From MGIIb-O2 sp964003245 (lineage in GTDB: Archaea > Thermoplasmatota > Poseidoniia > Poseidoniales > Thalassarchaeaceae), in assembly GCA_964003245.1 (NCBI GenBank), contig CAXFIU010000001.1, positions 69,926 to 133,925 of the forward strand: DNA of 64,000 nt. The letters run 5' to 3'. This document shows positions 35,698 through 43,585 of this stretch, in pieces (position 1 is the first letter of the stretch; the number at the start of each line of letters is the position of its first letter). Position numbers and translations under genes: made by a program. A model generated the notes under the pieces. The model was not told the DNA's origin. It saw nothing but the letters and a program-made list of their open reading frames with translations, and searched no databases.

Positions 35698-36711
35698 ATG
35701 GATACTCAACTACTTGAAAAAACAGCACGTGAACTAGTTGCGGCAGGTAAAGGAATTCTTGCTGCGGATGAAAGTAATGGGACTATGTCAAACAGACTCG
35801 AAGCAGTAGGCGTTTCTGCTTCACCCGATACAAGAAATGCCTACAGAGCAAATCTTTTTTCAACAAATGGCTATGAAAAATATATTAGTGGAGTTATATT
35901 GTTTGATGAAACTATAAGACAAAAAATGCCTGATGGCAGAAATATCCCTGATGCTTTGACTTCTTTAGGCGTACATCCAGGTATTAAGGTAGATACTGGA
36001 GCTAAAGATTTAGCAAATCATGAAGGTGAAAAAATCACTGAAGGGCTTGATGGATTAAGGGACAGGTGTCAAGAGTATTTCTCAATGGGTGCAAGATTTG
36101 CTAAATGGCGCGCAGTGATCGAAATTGGAGATGGAAAACCCTCAGAAGCGTGTGTCTCAACAAATGCTCATGCATTAGCCAGATATGCTTCAATATGTCA
36201 AGAGCAAGGTTTAGTCCCAATTATTGAGCCAGAAGTTATTATGGCTGGAGATCATGATGCTCAGACCTGTTATGATATAACTTCATTGATTTTGTCTGCT
36301 ACTTTTGAAGAGTGCCGAATCCAAGGAGTTCATCTCCCTGGTGCTTTACTTAAGCCTAATATGATAATTGCAGGAAATTCTTGTTCCAAACAAATAACCC
36401 GTGAAGAAGTGGCTCAAATGACTGTTGATTGCTTGACAAAAAATGTCCCTCATAACCTTCCAGGCATTGTGTTTCTTTCTGGGGGGCAGTCCGATGAAGA
36501 TGCAACTGCCCACTTAAATTTGATGAATGAAATGGATATTATTCATCCTTGGCAGCTGTCATATTCATTCGGTAGGGCATTATTAGCTAATGCTTTGAAA
36601 ACATGGGCTACTGGAGATTATGAAGGCAGCCAATCAGTATTTCTACATCGTTCAAAGATGAACAGTCTAGCGAGAACCGGAGATTGGGATTCAGAACTAG
36701 AAAATAAATAA
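35698..36711 (+). CDS. Fructose-bisphosphate aldolase class I (eukaryotic type)
   Basis: 337 residues with the pattern of eukaryotic/bacterial class I aldolase. GKGILAADESNGTMSNR opens the barrel, followed by AKWRAVI, PIIEPEVIMAGDHD and the Schiff-base lysine in LPGALLKPNMIIAG; the glycine loop FLSGGQSDEDA binds phosphate. It cleaves or forms fructose 1,6-bisphosphate. It forms a gluconeogenic pair with glpX 67 bases upstream. The archaeal (DhnA-type) class I aldolase differs strongly from this sequence. Confidence 0.93.
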   Translation: MDTQLLEKTARELVAAGKGILAADESNGTMSNRLEAVGVSASPDTRNAYRANLFSTNGYEKYISGVILFDETIRQKMPDGRNIPDALTSLGVHPGIKVDTGAKDLANHEGEKITEGLDGLRDRCQEYFSMGARFAKWRAVIEIGDGKPSEACVSTNAHALARYASICQEQGLVPIIEPEVIMAGDHDAQTCYDITSLILSATFEECRIQGVHLPGALLKPNMIIAGNSCSKQITREEVAQMTVDCLTKNVPHNLPGIVFLSGGQSDEDATAHLNLMNEMDIIHPWQLSYSFGRALLANALKTWATGDYEGSQSVFLHRSKMNSLARTGDWDSELENK

Positions 36712-36721
36712 ATTATTTTAT

Positions 36722-36976
36722 TTATTCTTGCCTTTCCTGAGTTCCTGGTCGTAATTGCCATACGCATATTTCATAACGTCCGGAAAGTGCACCGCCACGC
36801 TTTGTAGTTGCAATCTTCATAATGTCTTTATCTTTTGATAATACATTTCCTAATTGTTGTGGGGTTGTTCCATGCCTCATAGTTGAGTTGACATGTTCTA
36901 ATATTTCAGTAGTATTTGCTTCACCTTTAGTGTCAAGGAATTTTTTAATTTTTTGTCTTAATCTAGTTGTTCTCAT
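36722..36976 (-). CDS. Small helix-turn-helix-like protein
   Basis: 84 residues. A basic N-terminus (MRTTRLRQKIKKFLDTKG) is followed by a helix-turn-helix-like pair (ANTTEILEHVNSTM, GTTPQQLGNVLSKD) and a short wing ending in VWQLRP. This is the layout of a small winged-helix DNA-binding protein. It is transcribed after the next small gene with a three-base gap and ends 10 bases from the aldolase stop. No named family is recognised. Confidence 0.75.
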   Translation of the reverse strand: MRTTRLRQKIKKFLDTKGEANTTEILEHVNSTMRHGTTPQQLGNVLSKDKDIMKIATTKRGGALSGRYEICVWQLRPGTQERQE

Positions 36977-36979
36977 ATT

Positions 36980-37252
36980 TTAATCTCCATTATTTTTCGG
37001 CTGTTTTCTTTCATGATGTAATACCCATTCATCGGTAGCCCATTCCGATAAAGGGGATTCTTTCCCAATAACTCCACTTTTCATAATTCTCCCAATTCTA
37101 ATGATTTTTGGATCTGACTCTAAGATAGCTGCAAGGTCATAATTGTCTTCTAGATGAATATTTTCCGATAACCAGTTTTTGATTTCAATCGTATTTCGGG
37201 GTTTTTCCGAAAGATGTTTTTTAACCAAATCACGAATTATTTTTGTATCCAT
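36980..37252 (-). CDS. Small winged-helix-like protein
   Basis: 90 residues from the ATG at 37252; a GTG at 37261 is the alternative. N-terminal helix-turn-helix (TKIIRDLVKKHLSEKPRNTIEIKNWLSEN), then DLAAILESDPKIIRIGRI and a wing ending EWVLHHERKQ. It resembles the following gene in size and layout, so the pair may be a duplicated or heterodimeric DNA-binding pair. It is divergent from an 876-residue winged-helix gene. Confidence 0.7.
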   Translation of the reverse strand: MDTKIIRDLVKKHLSEKPRNTIEIKNWLSENIHLEDNYDLAAILESDPKIIRIGRIMKSGVIGKESPLSEWATDEWVLHHERKQPKNNGD

Positions 37253-37346
37253 GACTCTCACTTCTCATTCTACCGGCTTCGACTGCCGGTTCGATATAGG
37301 TAGGGCGACGGGGGGTAATATAACGCTTCTGCAACTTATTGTTCAA

Positions 37347-37455
37347 TTTAGTTACATATAGTTGCACTAATATCGGTAATTTTCATGTTATTTTTTAGTG
37401 TTAAAATGGAACTAGTTATTTTTCCACTAGAAATGTGTAACAAAATGTAACTAAA
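37347..37455. repeat. Inverted repeat TTTAGTTACAT ... ATGTAACTAAA in divergent control region
   Basis: TTTAGTTACAT at 37347-37357 is the exact reverse complement of ATGTAACTAAA at 37445-37455, 87 bases between them. A related ATGTGTAACA lies just before the second arm (about 37433-37442). They lie in the 256-base region between the two small DNA-binding-like genes and the large winged-helix gene, and could be operator half-sites. Nothing else is seen in this region beyond AT-rich sequence. Confidence 0.5.
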
Positions 37456-37508
37456 ATAGATAATTTAATACATAGTTTTGAAGTGGTTGATTACGGAGAT
37501 GGTCATTG

Positions 37509-40136
37509 GTGTCAGAAGGTTCCGAATTTGGCCATATCCCCAGTTTCATTTCCACACCTACCAAAATTCGTAGTAGATACCGCCGCAGGTTGCTAAATAG
37601 ATTATCAGAAGGTGGAGCAACTGTTTCAGTTTTAGCTAGAGATATTGGCCTACAGGTCCCTCATGCTTCTGCCGAGTTAAGAAAATTGAGAAATGAGGGG
37701 CTGGTCTCAAGTGATCTAGTCGCAGGTAGTAGAGGAGCATACCTACATCTAACTGAATTGGGTTGGAATAGAATCAGATCGGATGAGAAATCGAGAGCTC
37801 TAGATGCACTCCCTCTCCCCTCTATGCCAGGTAAATTTTGTATTTTAGATAAAGATGGTAGTAATCTTCTAATGGGAATTTCTTCAATTCCAAAGTCTCC
37901 AATGATTCTTATTCCCGACAGGCCTCCAGATCATGAAAATAATTCTGATGACTCCATAGGAAATGAAGGGGTTCGTTGGAATTGGGCATTATTCAAAGAA
38001 AAAGATCCCAGATGGTTTGATTTGCAGAGTATGAAAGTAATCCAGACCCCACCTATCTCGGTAGATCCAGGTAAAATTGATACATATTCAACTCAATCTT
38101 CTGTAATTGGAATTATTAGAGCCACTTTGATAAATGAAATGAGTCAATTGGCAATGACTCTAGGTACTTGGTATGATATGCCCAAATCAAGACAAAAACC
38201 ACCTCTGAACGAGAACACTTTTCATCGTGGAGATTGGGTTTTAGGAGGATGTCACAAATTAAGTCAAGAAATAAGACCTAAAGTTCCAATAGTTGCTATA
38301 CTCCCTGACAGTCTTTCTAGGACTATGCTAATTAGGACTACTAGTATAAATTCTTTAGTTATTGCAAATTTAGGAGGCCTCGACTTAATGGGGGACCCTT
38401 ACCCATTATCTTCTCTAGACATATGGATCCAAAAGGCACACCCCAGACTTCCTGAGGCCGAATTAAAAAGAAGAGTACAGTCTCTTAAAGACAGAATAAT
38501 GTCTACTCGGAAAGTTAGAACAGATGATTCTACATGGAGAAAATTTAGAAGAGACTGGGGAAACCAATCTTTCACTATTGAAGAATCTAACATTAGAAAT
38601 TTAGATACCAGAGGTCTAGGAAATTTTGCTCTCGAATCGTTAATGAGTTGGGTTATTTTAGATGATAATCGCCCGCCACTTATATTAGAAATCAACGATA
38701 ATTTCCCAGAATCTAAAATTTCTTCTATCCTAATTCATCCAAAATTAAGAATTTTAATTAAAGATAAGATATGCCCTATAACACAATCTTCAAATCTTCT
38801 CTATAATGATAGTCTTAGGCCACTTCCTTGGTTGAGGCTGAAAACCTCTAATGAAGAAATAATCTCTCTTAAATTAATTGATAGTTTACCGACTATTACA
38901 GAAAATAATGATGATTCGCTCTCTTTAGAAATCAATCCTTGGAAATTAGTTGGTTTGGAAAAGTCTTACGACTCTGAATCTGAAGAACTAGAATCTGGAT
39001 ATATTTCAATGATAAAATCTGCAATTTCTCAATTCCCAAGTGGTAATGAGCAATGGGCTAATCAGATGGAAGCAAGATATCCTTTAGCTGCTTGGATTGC
39101 TTCCCCCAAGGCAACTAGATGGCCAAGATGGCAGCGATTAAGAGAGCGATTACCAATTGAATGGTTAATATTATTTGATATCGATCATATACCTCTAGAT
39201 AGAATTGCAGAACTTGCCGATCAGGCAAATGAAGAGATTCTTGGTTATTTTGCTGAAAGATTAGGACAAAAAATAAGAGAAGATAATCAAACTACAATTA
39301 GAACACGTCCTGCAGTCGATTTCATAGAGGCATCTCCTGGTACGTCTTGGGTTGCTGCACAATTTCTGACTAATGCTGCCTGGATTCCTGAAGATCTTCA
39401 CGATGATTTAATTCAATGGTCATTAGAAGCGTGGATTTCTTCACCACCAAAGAAATCCTTGTCCGCTCTTCAAGGCGTATCTTGGTTATTTAGTTCAGGG
39501 CGTAATCCAAATACTGACTTCAACAAGGTCCTTGAAAAAATAATATTCAAAGCTCAAAGTCTCCCTAAAGATCACGATTTGAAGATTTGGGCATCATTAG
39601 TTAATTATTCAATAGATGGTCGAGAACTTTCAAAACAAGAATTAAATTTTATAATAGAAAGACTTCCTTATGATTGGTGGGCCCCCATATCATCAGATAT
39701 ACTATTGAAAATGCTTAGCAATGAAGAATCTAATGAGTGGTTATTTTCTCATCCACATCCTTGGCCCGCCTTAGTGTTGAGACCTATTGGAGAATTATCA
39801 AATGCCCCCGGATTAGAAAATCTTTCTCATCCTGGAATCAATCTAGAAATCTATCCCCTACTCGTTCGCCGGCTTAGAGGCCGTAGAGGAAGAGATGAAT
39901 TACCAAATTCAGCAGATTCATTATTGGATTTATTAGATGCAATTGAGTCCTCAATAGATAGTACCCCTCCATTAACTGGAAGAACGCATTCACTTTCTGG
40001 TTGGTTAGCCCAGCCTATAGAAAAGTGGCCAGATTTTTCTTCTCAAATTATATTTGATGGTGATCCAATTATAGGTGAAAGATTACTTTCAAGAAAAACC
40101 GGTTTCCATGAGAATATCGGTTCAATTAATCTATAA
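37509..40136 (+). CDS. Large winged-helix protein of unknown function
   Basis: About 875 residues, not recognised. Residues about 20-90 form a clear winged helix of MarR/ArsR type (RRRLLNRLSEGGATVSVLA, then DIGLQVPHASAELRKLRNEG and a wing LVAGSRGAYLHL). The rest has many Trp/Pro-rich patches and looks like an all-helical repeat region in the last 300 residues (WASLVNYSIDGRELSKQ, LPYDWWAPIS). No nuclease, kinase or ATPase motif is visible. Start may be GTG 37509 or TTG 37506, preceded by GGAG at 37495. A marine-archaeal lineage-specific regulator is a reasonable guess. Confidence 0.7.
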   Translation: MSEGSEFGHIPSFISTPTKIRSRYRRRLLNRLSEGGATVSVLARDIGLQVPHASAELRKLRNEGLVSSDLVAGSRGAYLHLTELGWNRIRSDEKSRALDALPLPSMPGKFCILDKDGSNLLMGISSIPKSPMILIPDRPPDHENNSDDSIGNEGVRWNWALFKEKDPRWFDLQSMKVIQTPPISVDPGKIDTYSTQSSVIGIIRATLINEMSQLAMTLGTWYDMPKSRQKPPLNENTFHRGDWVLGGCHKLSQEIRPKVPIVAILPDSLSRTMLIRTTSINSLVIANLGGLDLMGDPYPLSSLDIWIQKAHPRLPEAELKRRVQSLKDRIMSTRKVRTDDSTWRKFRRDWGNQSFTIEESNIRNLDTRGLGNFALESLMSWVILDDNRPPLILEINDNFPESKISSILIHPKLRILIKDKICPITQSSNLLYNDSLRPLPWLRLKTSNEEIISLKLIDSLPTITENNDDSLSLEINPWKLVGLEKSYDSESEELESGYISMIKSAISQFPSGNEQWANQMEARYPLAAWIASPKATRWPRWQRLRERLPIEWLILFDIDHIPLDRIAELADQANEEILGYFAERLGQKIREDNQTTIRTRPAVDFIEASPGTSWVAAQFLTNAAWIPEDLHDDLIQWSLEAWISSPPKKSLSALQGVSWLFSSGRNPNTDFNKVLEKIIFKAQSLPKDHDLKIWASLVNYSIDGRELSKQELNFIIERLPYDWWAPISSDILLKMLSNEESNEWLFSHPHPWPALVLRPIGELSNAPGLENLSHPGINLEIYPLLVRRLRGRRGRDELPNSADSLLDLLDAIESSIDSTPPLTGRTHSLSGWLAQPIEKWPDFSSQIIFDGDPIIGERLLSRKTGFHENIGSINL

Positions 40137-40211
40137 TATTACTTTTTAATTACGACTAACCATTTTTTCCCAATCGATGAGTTATTGAATGAATATCTCT
40201 TAGAATATCTG

Positions 40212-40513
40212 CCCAACTGGCAACACCGAGTTGACAAAACCCCCAGCCGGAGGTGATAGGATGAAACTCGGTACCACAGATTTGGGTCTCCGTCTGTCGA
40301 AGACCAGAGTGACGATTTGTGAATAATTGAAGAGATTATTCCTCTAAGGATGACCTCTGGCGCAATACAGACGGTATGGATTATGTAAGGTCCCCTGTTG
40401 ACCGAAAGGGATGATTCTAGGGACTACCCCATAATCCAACATACGTCCTAGGGTGGGGTCAGGAACCAGAGTATGAAAGTACGGTGAAAGGTTCCGTTAC
40501 ACCCTGGGGCACA
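40212..40513 (+). ncRNA. Four-hairpin H/ACA-like pseudouridylation guide RNA
   Basis: Four consecutive hairpins share one plan: lower stem, small internal loop, upper stem, kink-turn-like element, terminal loop. Lower/upper stems: (1) CCCAACTG/CAG-AT-TTGGG and ACCGAGTT/AACTCGGT; (2) CCGTCTGT/ACAGACGG and CCAGAG/CTCTGG; (3) GGATTATG/CATAATCC and GTCCC/GGGAC; (4) CCTAGGGTG/CACCCTGGG and GGAACC/GGTTCC. Hairpins 1-3 carry TGAC opposite GGATGA or GATGA, the kink-turn pattern bound by L7Ae. From the upper stem to the box position is 14, 14, 14 and 15 bases; ACA boxes follow hairpins 3 (40439) and 4 (40511). The fourth pocket fits helix 69 of 23S rRNA. The 5' end is uncertain: a TTAGAAT at 40200 could put the start near 40225-40230. 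Confidence 0.82.
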
Positions 40514-40514
40514 C

Positions 40515-40519
40515 TTTTT
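40515..40519 (+). terminator. T-run after the H/ACA-like RNA
   Basis: TTTTT follows two bases after the last ACA box, as expected of archaeal oligo-T termination. It is short, so termination may be partial and the following CoA gene could be read through. Confidence 0.45.
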
Positions 40520-40560
40520 CTCCGCAGTTATCAAGTCATATGTATATCTCTGCCCGATTA

Positions 40561-41583
40561 ATGAGTAGTATCGGACTTGTTGGTGGAACTTTCGAATTTT
40601 TCCATATTGGTCATCAGAAATTGATTAATTCTTGTTTATCAAATTGCGATATTCTTGAGATATGGGTTTTGTCAGATACAATTGCTCGACAAAAAGACCC
40701 AAGAATTTCTACATGGGAAGAAAGATGTGAATTGATAAAAGAAAGTCTTTCTGATGATCAATCCTCTAGGATCACTTTTCATGAATTATTCGACGATTTT
40801 GGTATTGCCATTTGTCATGAAAAAGCTAGTAAGATTTTTTGTACTAGTGAAACACTTTCAACTTGTCAAATAATTAATGAAAAACGTATTGAGAGCGGAT
40901 TGATACCATTATCGATAATCCTAGTCCCGCATGCTTTATCTAAAGACGGAGGCATTATCTCTAGTTCAAGAATTAGAGAAGGTGTGATAGATAGAGATGG
41001 TGAGTTTTGGATAAGAGATACAGATATTAGTTCAAACCTCTACTTGACAAAAGAGGTAGAATCCATGTTAAAAGATCCTTTTGGTAAATTATTTCCAGGT
41101 CCCGAAGATGATCATTCCATAGCTATTACCAATGCATTGGATTTTCTTGAAGACTTTCATTCACCAATTATCGGTGTAGGTGATGTGACCGTTAGAGCAT
41201 TACAAAATGTAGGATTTCAATCATCTATAGGTATAATTGATGAGAAAACAAAGAGAATGAAATGGGATGGTTATAGAGAAATCAATCAGTCTCTGTATGA
41301 TAATATTATTCGATGTACAAATCCACCTGGTGTTCTAACAAAGTCTTTATTTGAATCCTGTAAAGAAGCAATCAATAATTGGATAGAAAAGAATCAAACT
41401 ACACTTATTCTTGTGAATGGTGAAGAAGATTTGACTCCATTATTTTTACATATCCTTGCTCCGATAAAATCAGCTATAATATATGGTCAACCAAGTAAGG
41501 GAGTCGTATTAAGAATTACAGGATTAGATTCTAAAACGAGATGTCAAAAGATATTATCACTTTGTGAAAAGAAAGATAATTAA
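40561..41583 (+). CDS. Fused phosphopantetheine adenylyltransferase and GTP-dependent dephospho-CoA kinase
   Basis: 340 residues from the ATG at 40561; the ATG at 40540 is also possible. Residues about 1-160 are an archaeal CoaD nucleotidyltransferase: GLVGGTFEFFHIGHQKLI (GxFDxxHxGH type) and ISSSRIREG. Residues about 175-340 match the DUF359 family, shown in Thermococcus to be a GTP-dependent dephospho-CoA kinase: FPGPEDDHSI, IIGVGDVTVRAL, GIIDEKTKR, NPPGVLTK, LVNGEEDLTPL, APIKSAIIYGQPSKGVVL. So the last two CoA-synthesis steps are in one chain, as in human COASY but with an unrelated kinase domain. Confidence 0.85.
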   Translation: MSSIGLVGGTFEFFHIGHQKLINSCLSNCDILEIWVLSDTIARQKDPRISTWEERCELIKESLSDDQSSRITFHELFDDFGIAICHEKASKIFCTSETLSTCQIINEKRIESGLIPLSIILVPHALSKDGGIISSSRIREGVIDRDGEFWIRDTDISSNLYLTKEVESMLKDPFGKLFPGPEDDHSIAITNALDFLEDFHSPIIGVGDVTVRALQNVGFQSSIGIIDEKTKRMKWDGYREINQSLYDNIIRCTNPPGVLTKSLFESCKEAINNWIEKNQTTLILVNGEEDLTPLFLHILAPIKSAIIYGQPSKGVVLRITGLDSKTRCQKILSLCEKKDN

Positions 41584-42083
41584 TTTTCTACTTTTGAATT
41601 TATGTTCAAGGCAATACCAAATGCTACCATTGAAATCATAACGGAGTATACGCCTGGATCTACCCATGTGTTGTTTTGAATGCTCCAAATGATGTAGAAA
41701 GAGATACCAATTACTACAAGCCAACTTGAAACAATCTCTTTCCCATTCTTTCCACTAATTAGATTATTTAGTATATCCATGCCCTTATTGTTTTTTATCC
41801 AACTCAAAACATCGTTATTCCTTATTCCTGTAAAAAATAAAATTAATCCGGCAATAGCAAAAATTGCATCATCAAGAATAAATCCATCATCATAAGGGAC
41901 AAAAGCATCCCCTCCCATTCCGATGAATCCTATCCAAGCAACCTTGTTTCCTTCTTGGCCTGCTCCGCCTCCAAAAATATTGATTAGAGATAATAGAATA
42001 ATCCATGATCCTAGCATTAATGCTGCAGTTGAAATCATATTGCTTGGCTTTGTTAGAGCCTCATTCCAGTCTGTCTGAGCCAT
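41580..42083 (-). CDS. Multi-span membrane protein, unknown
   Basis: 167 residues from the ATG at 42083 (a GTG at 42092 would add three). Four hydrophobic stretches: about residues 20-40 (AALMLGSWIILLSLINIF), 67-83 (IFAIAGLILFFTGI), 114-130 (WLVVIGISFYIIW) and 142-158 (VMISMVAFGIALNI). No family recognised. It overlaps the fused CoA gene stop by four bases and lies 57 bases from the cdc6 stop. Confidence 0.75.
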   Translation of the reverse strand: MAQTDWNEALTKPSNMISTAALMLGSWIILLSLINIFGGGAGQEGNKVAWIGFIGMGGDAFVPYDDGFILDDAIFAIAGLILFFTGIRNNDVLSWIKNNKGMDILNNLISGKNGKEIVSSWLVVIGISFYIIWSIQNNTWVDPGVYSVMISMVAFGIALNINSKVEN

Positions 42084-42140
42084 GTTTATCACACCGGCGA
42101 CTTACCCTTTTGGTTTAACGCTTTCATTTATCGACTGAAG

Positions 42141-43379
42141 TCACAGTCTGCCTTGTAACATGTACTTTCCTTGTGCTGCTTCTTCTATTAGAGGCTCATT
42201 TTTACTCAAAGTCTTAATTGAATCAATGCCTTTCGGTATTGCAGAATTTACTTGTTTACTTCTTCCACCTCTGCCTTTACTTACGTTTCTTGCCATAATC
42301 AAACCTAGTGTATCTAATTCATTTAGTAAAGTAGAAATTCTTCTTGGCGTTAGTGCTTCAATATTGATTTTCATACATGCTTCCGAATAAGTCCTAACTA
42401 TTTCTCCAGTTGATATATTTCTTAACCCATTTTCTTCATTAATTATTATACAAAACAATACTAATTTTTGGTGTAAAGGCAAAGTTCGTAGGACTGGAGT
42501 GACTTGGTCATGTTCAAGTTGTGATTGAGCTAGACGAACGTGTTTAGGATCGACTTTATTTTGAGATCTTTGTTCTGCTTTTTGTACAGATATCCTCAAT
42601 AAATCCAAGGCTCTTCTTGCATCTCCGTGTTCTTGTGCAGCTAGGGCAGAACACAGAGGTATTACTCCTCCCTCTAGTGAATTATTTTTCAAACCCATCT
42701 TTACTCTCTCTTGAAGAATATCTTGAATTTCTTGAGCGCCGTAAGGATGGAATACAACATCTTCTTGACTTAATCTTGAACTAACTCTAGGGTCAAGTTC
42801 TTGAGTAAAATTTAGGTCATTGCTAATTCCTATAATACAACATCTAGCATTTCTCAGTAGTGTATTCATATTTGTTAGGCTGTAAAGTAAACCTGAACCT
42901 GCCTTAGCAACCAAGTTATCAATCTCATCCAAAACTAAAATATGTACTCCGCCCGCCCTATCCATTCTTTCAATTAGTGTTTCAAGTACTCTATCTGTAG
43001 GCCATCCAGTAAATGGTATGGGATAGTCACCTCTCTGTTTCAATTGACTAGCTAATGTTTGCACTACTCTATATTTTGTATCTACATTTCTACAATTTAT
43101 CTCATATGTTTGAACAGGGTGTCCCATTTCTTTTCCTTTCTCAAGTAATTGACTAAGTACAAATCTTGTAACCACAGTTTTTCCTGAACCGGGAACTCCG
43201 TAAAGTAACATATTTGATGGTATATGGCCGTTTAATGCATCAACTAGATTTCTTACTAGAGCATCTACTTCTTGTTCTCTGTGTGGTAAATTACTTGGCT
43301 CGAATGCATGTTCAAACGCTTTCCGATCTATAAATAATGAATCTTGTCCGAGTATTTTCTCAAAAATATTCCCGTCCAT
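42141..43379 (-). CDS. cdc6: Orc1/Cdc6 replication initiator
   Basis: 412 residues. AAA+ ATPase: Walker A GVPGSGKTV at about residue 65, Walker B ILVLDEIDNLV, sensor 1 IIGISNDLNF, sensor 2 region GDARRALDLLR. The C-terminal winged helix includes LPLHQKLVLFCIII and ISTLLNELDTLGLIMARN. Recognises origins and loads the MCM helicase. In most archaea an origin lies next to such a gene, making the 206-base gap upstream of its start (43380-43585) a candidate. Confidence 0.95.
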   Translation of the reverse strand: MDGNIFEKILGQDSLFIDRKAFEHAFEPSNLPHREQEVDALVRNLVDALNGHIPSNMLLYGVPGSGKTVVTRFVLSQLLEKGKEMGHPVQTYEINCRNVDTKYRVVQTLASQLKQRGDYPIPFTGWPTDRVLETLIERMDRAGGVHILVLDEIDNLVAKAGSGLLYSLTNMNTLLRNARCCIIGISNDLNFTQELDPRVSSRLSQEDVVFHPYGAQEIQDILQERVKMGLKNNSLEGGVIPLCSALAAQEHGDARRALDLLRISVQKAEQRSQNKVDPKHVRLAQSQLEHDQVTPVLRTLPLHQKLVLFCIIINEENGLRNISTGEIVRTYSEACMKINIEALTPRRISTLLNELDTLGLIMARNVSKGRGGRSKQVNSAIPKGIDSIKTLSKNEPLIEEAAQGKYMLQGRL

Positions 43380-43585
43380 TTTTTCTCACCATTGTTCTAC
43401 GCATTCTCCAATGCACTATCGACACACTTTGAGATGGTCGCTCGACAATGGGGATTCTTGACGAGACGCTTGGAGGTAATAAGTGATTCCAAACTAAGTT
43501 GATGTGACGGTCTGATTTGATTGCTGATTTCATTATTAAATGAATTAACTTTTACTTTTAACTTTCTTTAGAAATTAACATTTAA
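43380..43585. other. Candidate replication origin next to cdc6
   Basis: 206 bases between the cdc6 start and the stop of the metallo-hydrolase gene. It holds short inverted pairs: CCATTGT (43389) with ACAATGG (43445), TTGGA (43470) with TCCAA (43488), and GCATT-CTCC-AATGC (43401). An AT-rich tract fills about 43525-43585, a possible unwinding element. No clear origin recognition box with the euryarchaeal GGAAAC-type core is seen. The proposal rests mainly on position. Confidence 0.35.

Noticed and set aside
40205..40520. RNase P RNA or SRP RNA; GGTCAGGA at 40457 recalls SRP helix 8
   Set aside because: The SRP loop pattern (GGAAG and AGCAG around GGTCAGG) is absent, and the RNase P GAGGAAAGTCC and ACAGAA-type regions are not found. 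Four repeated pocket hairpins with ACA boxes explain the sequence better.
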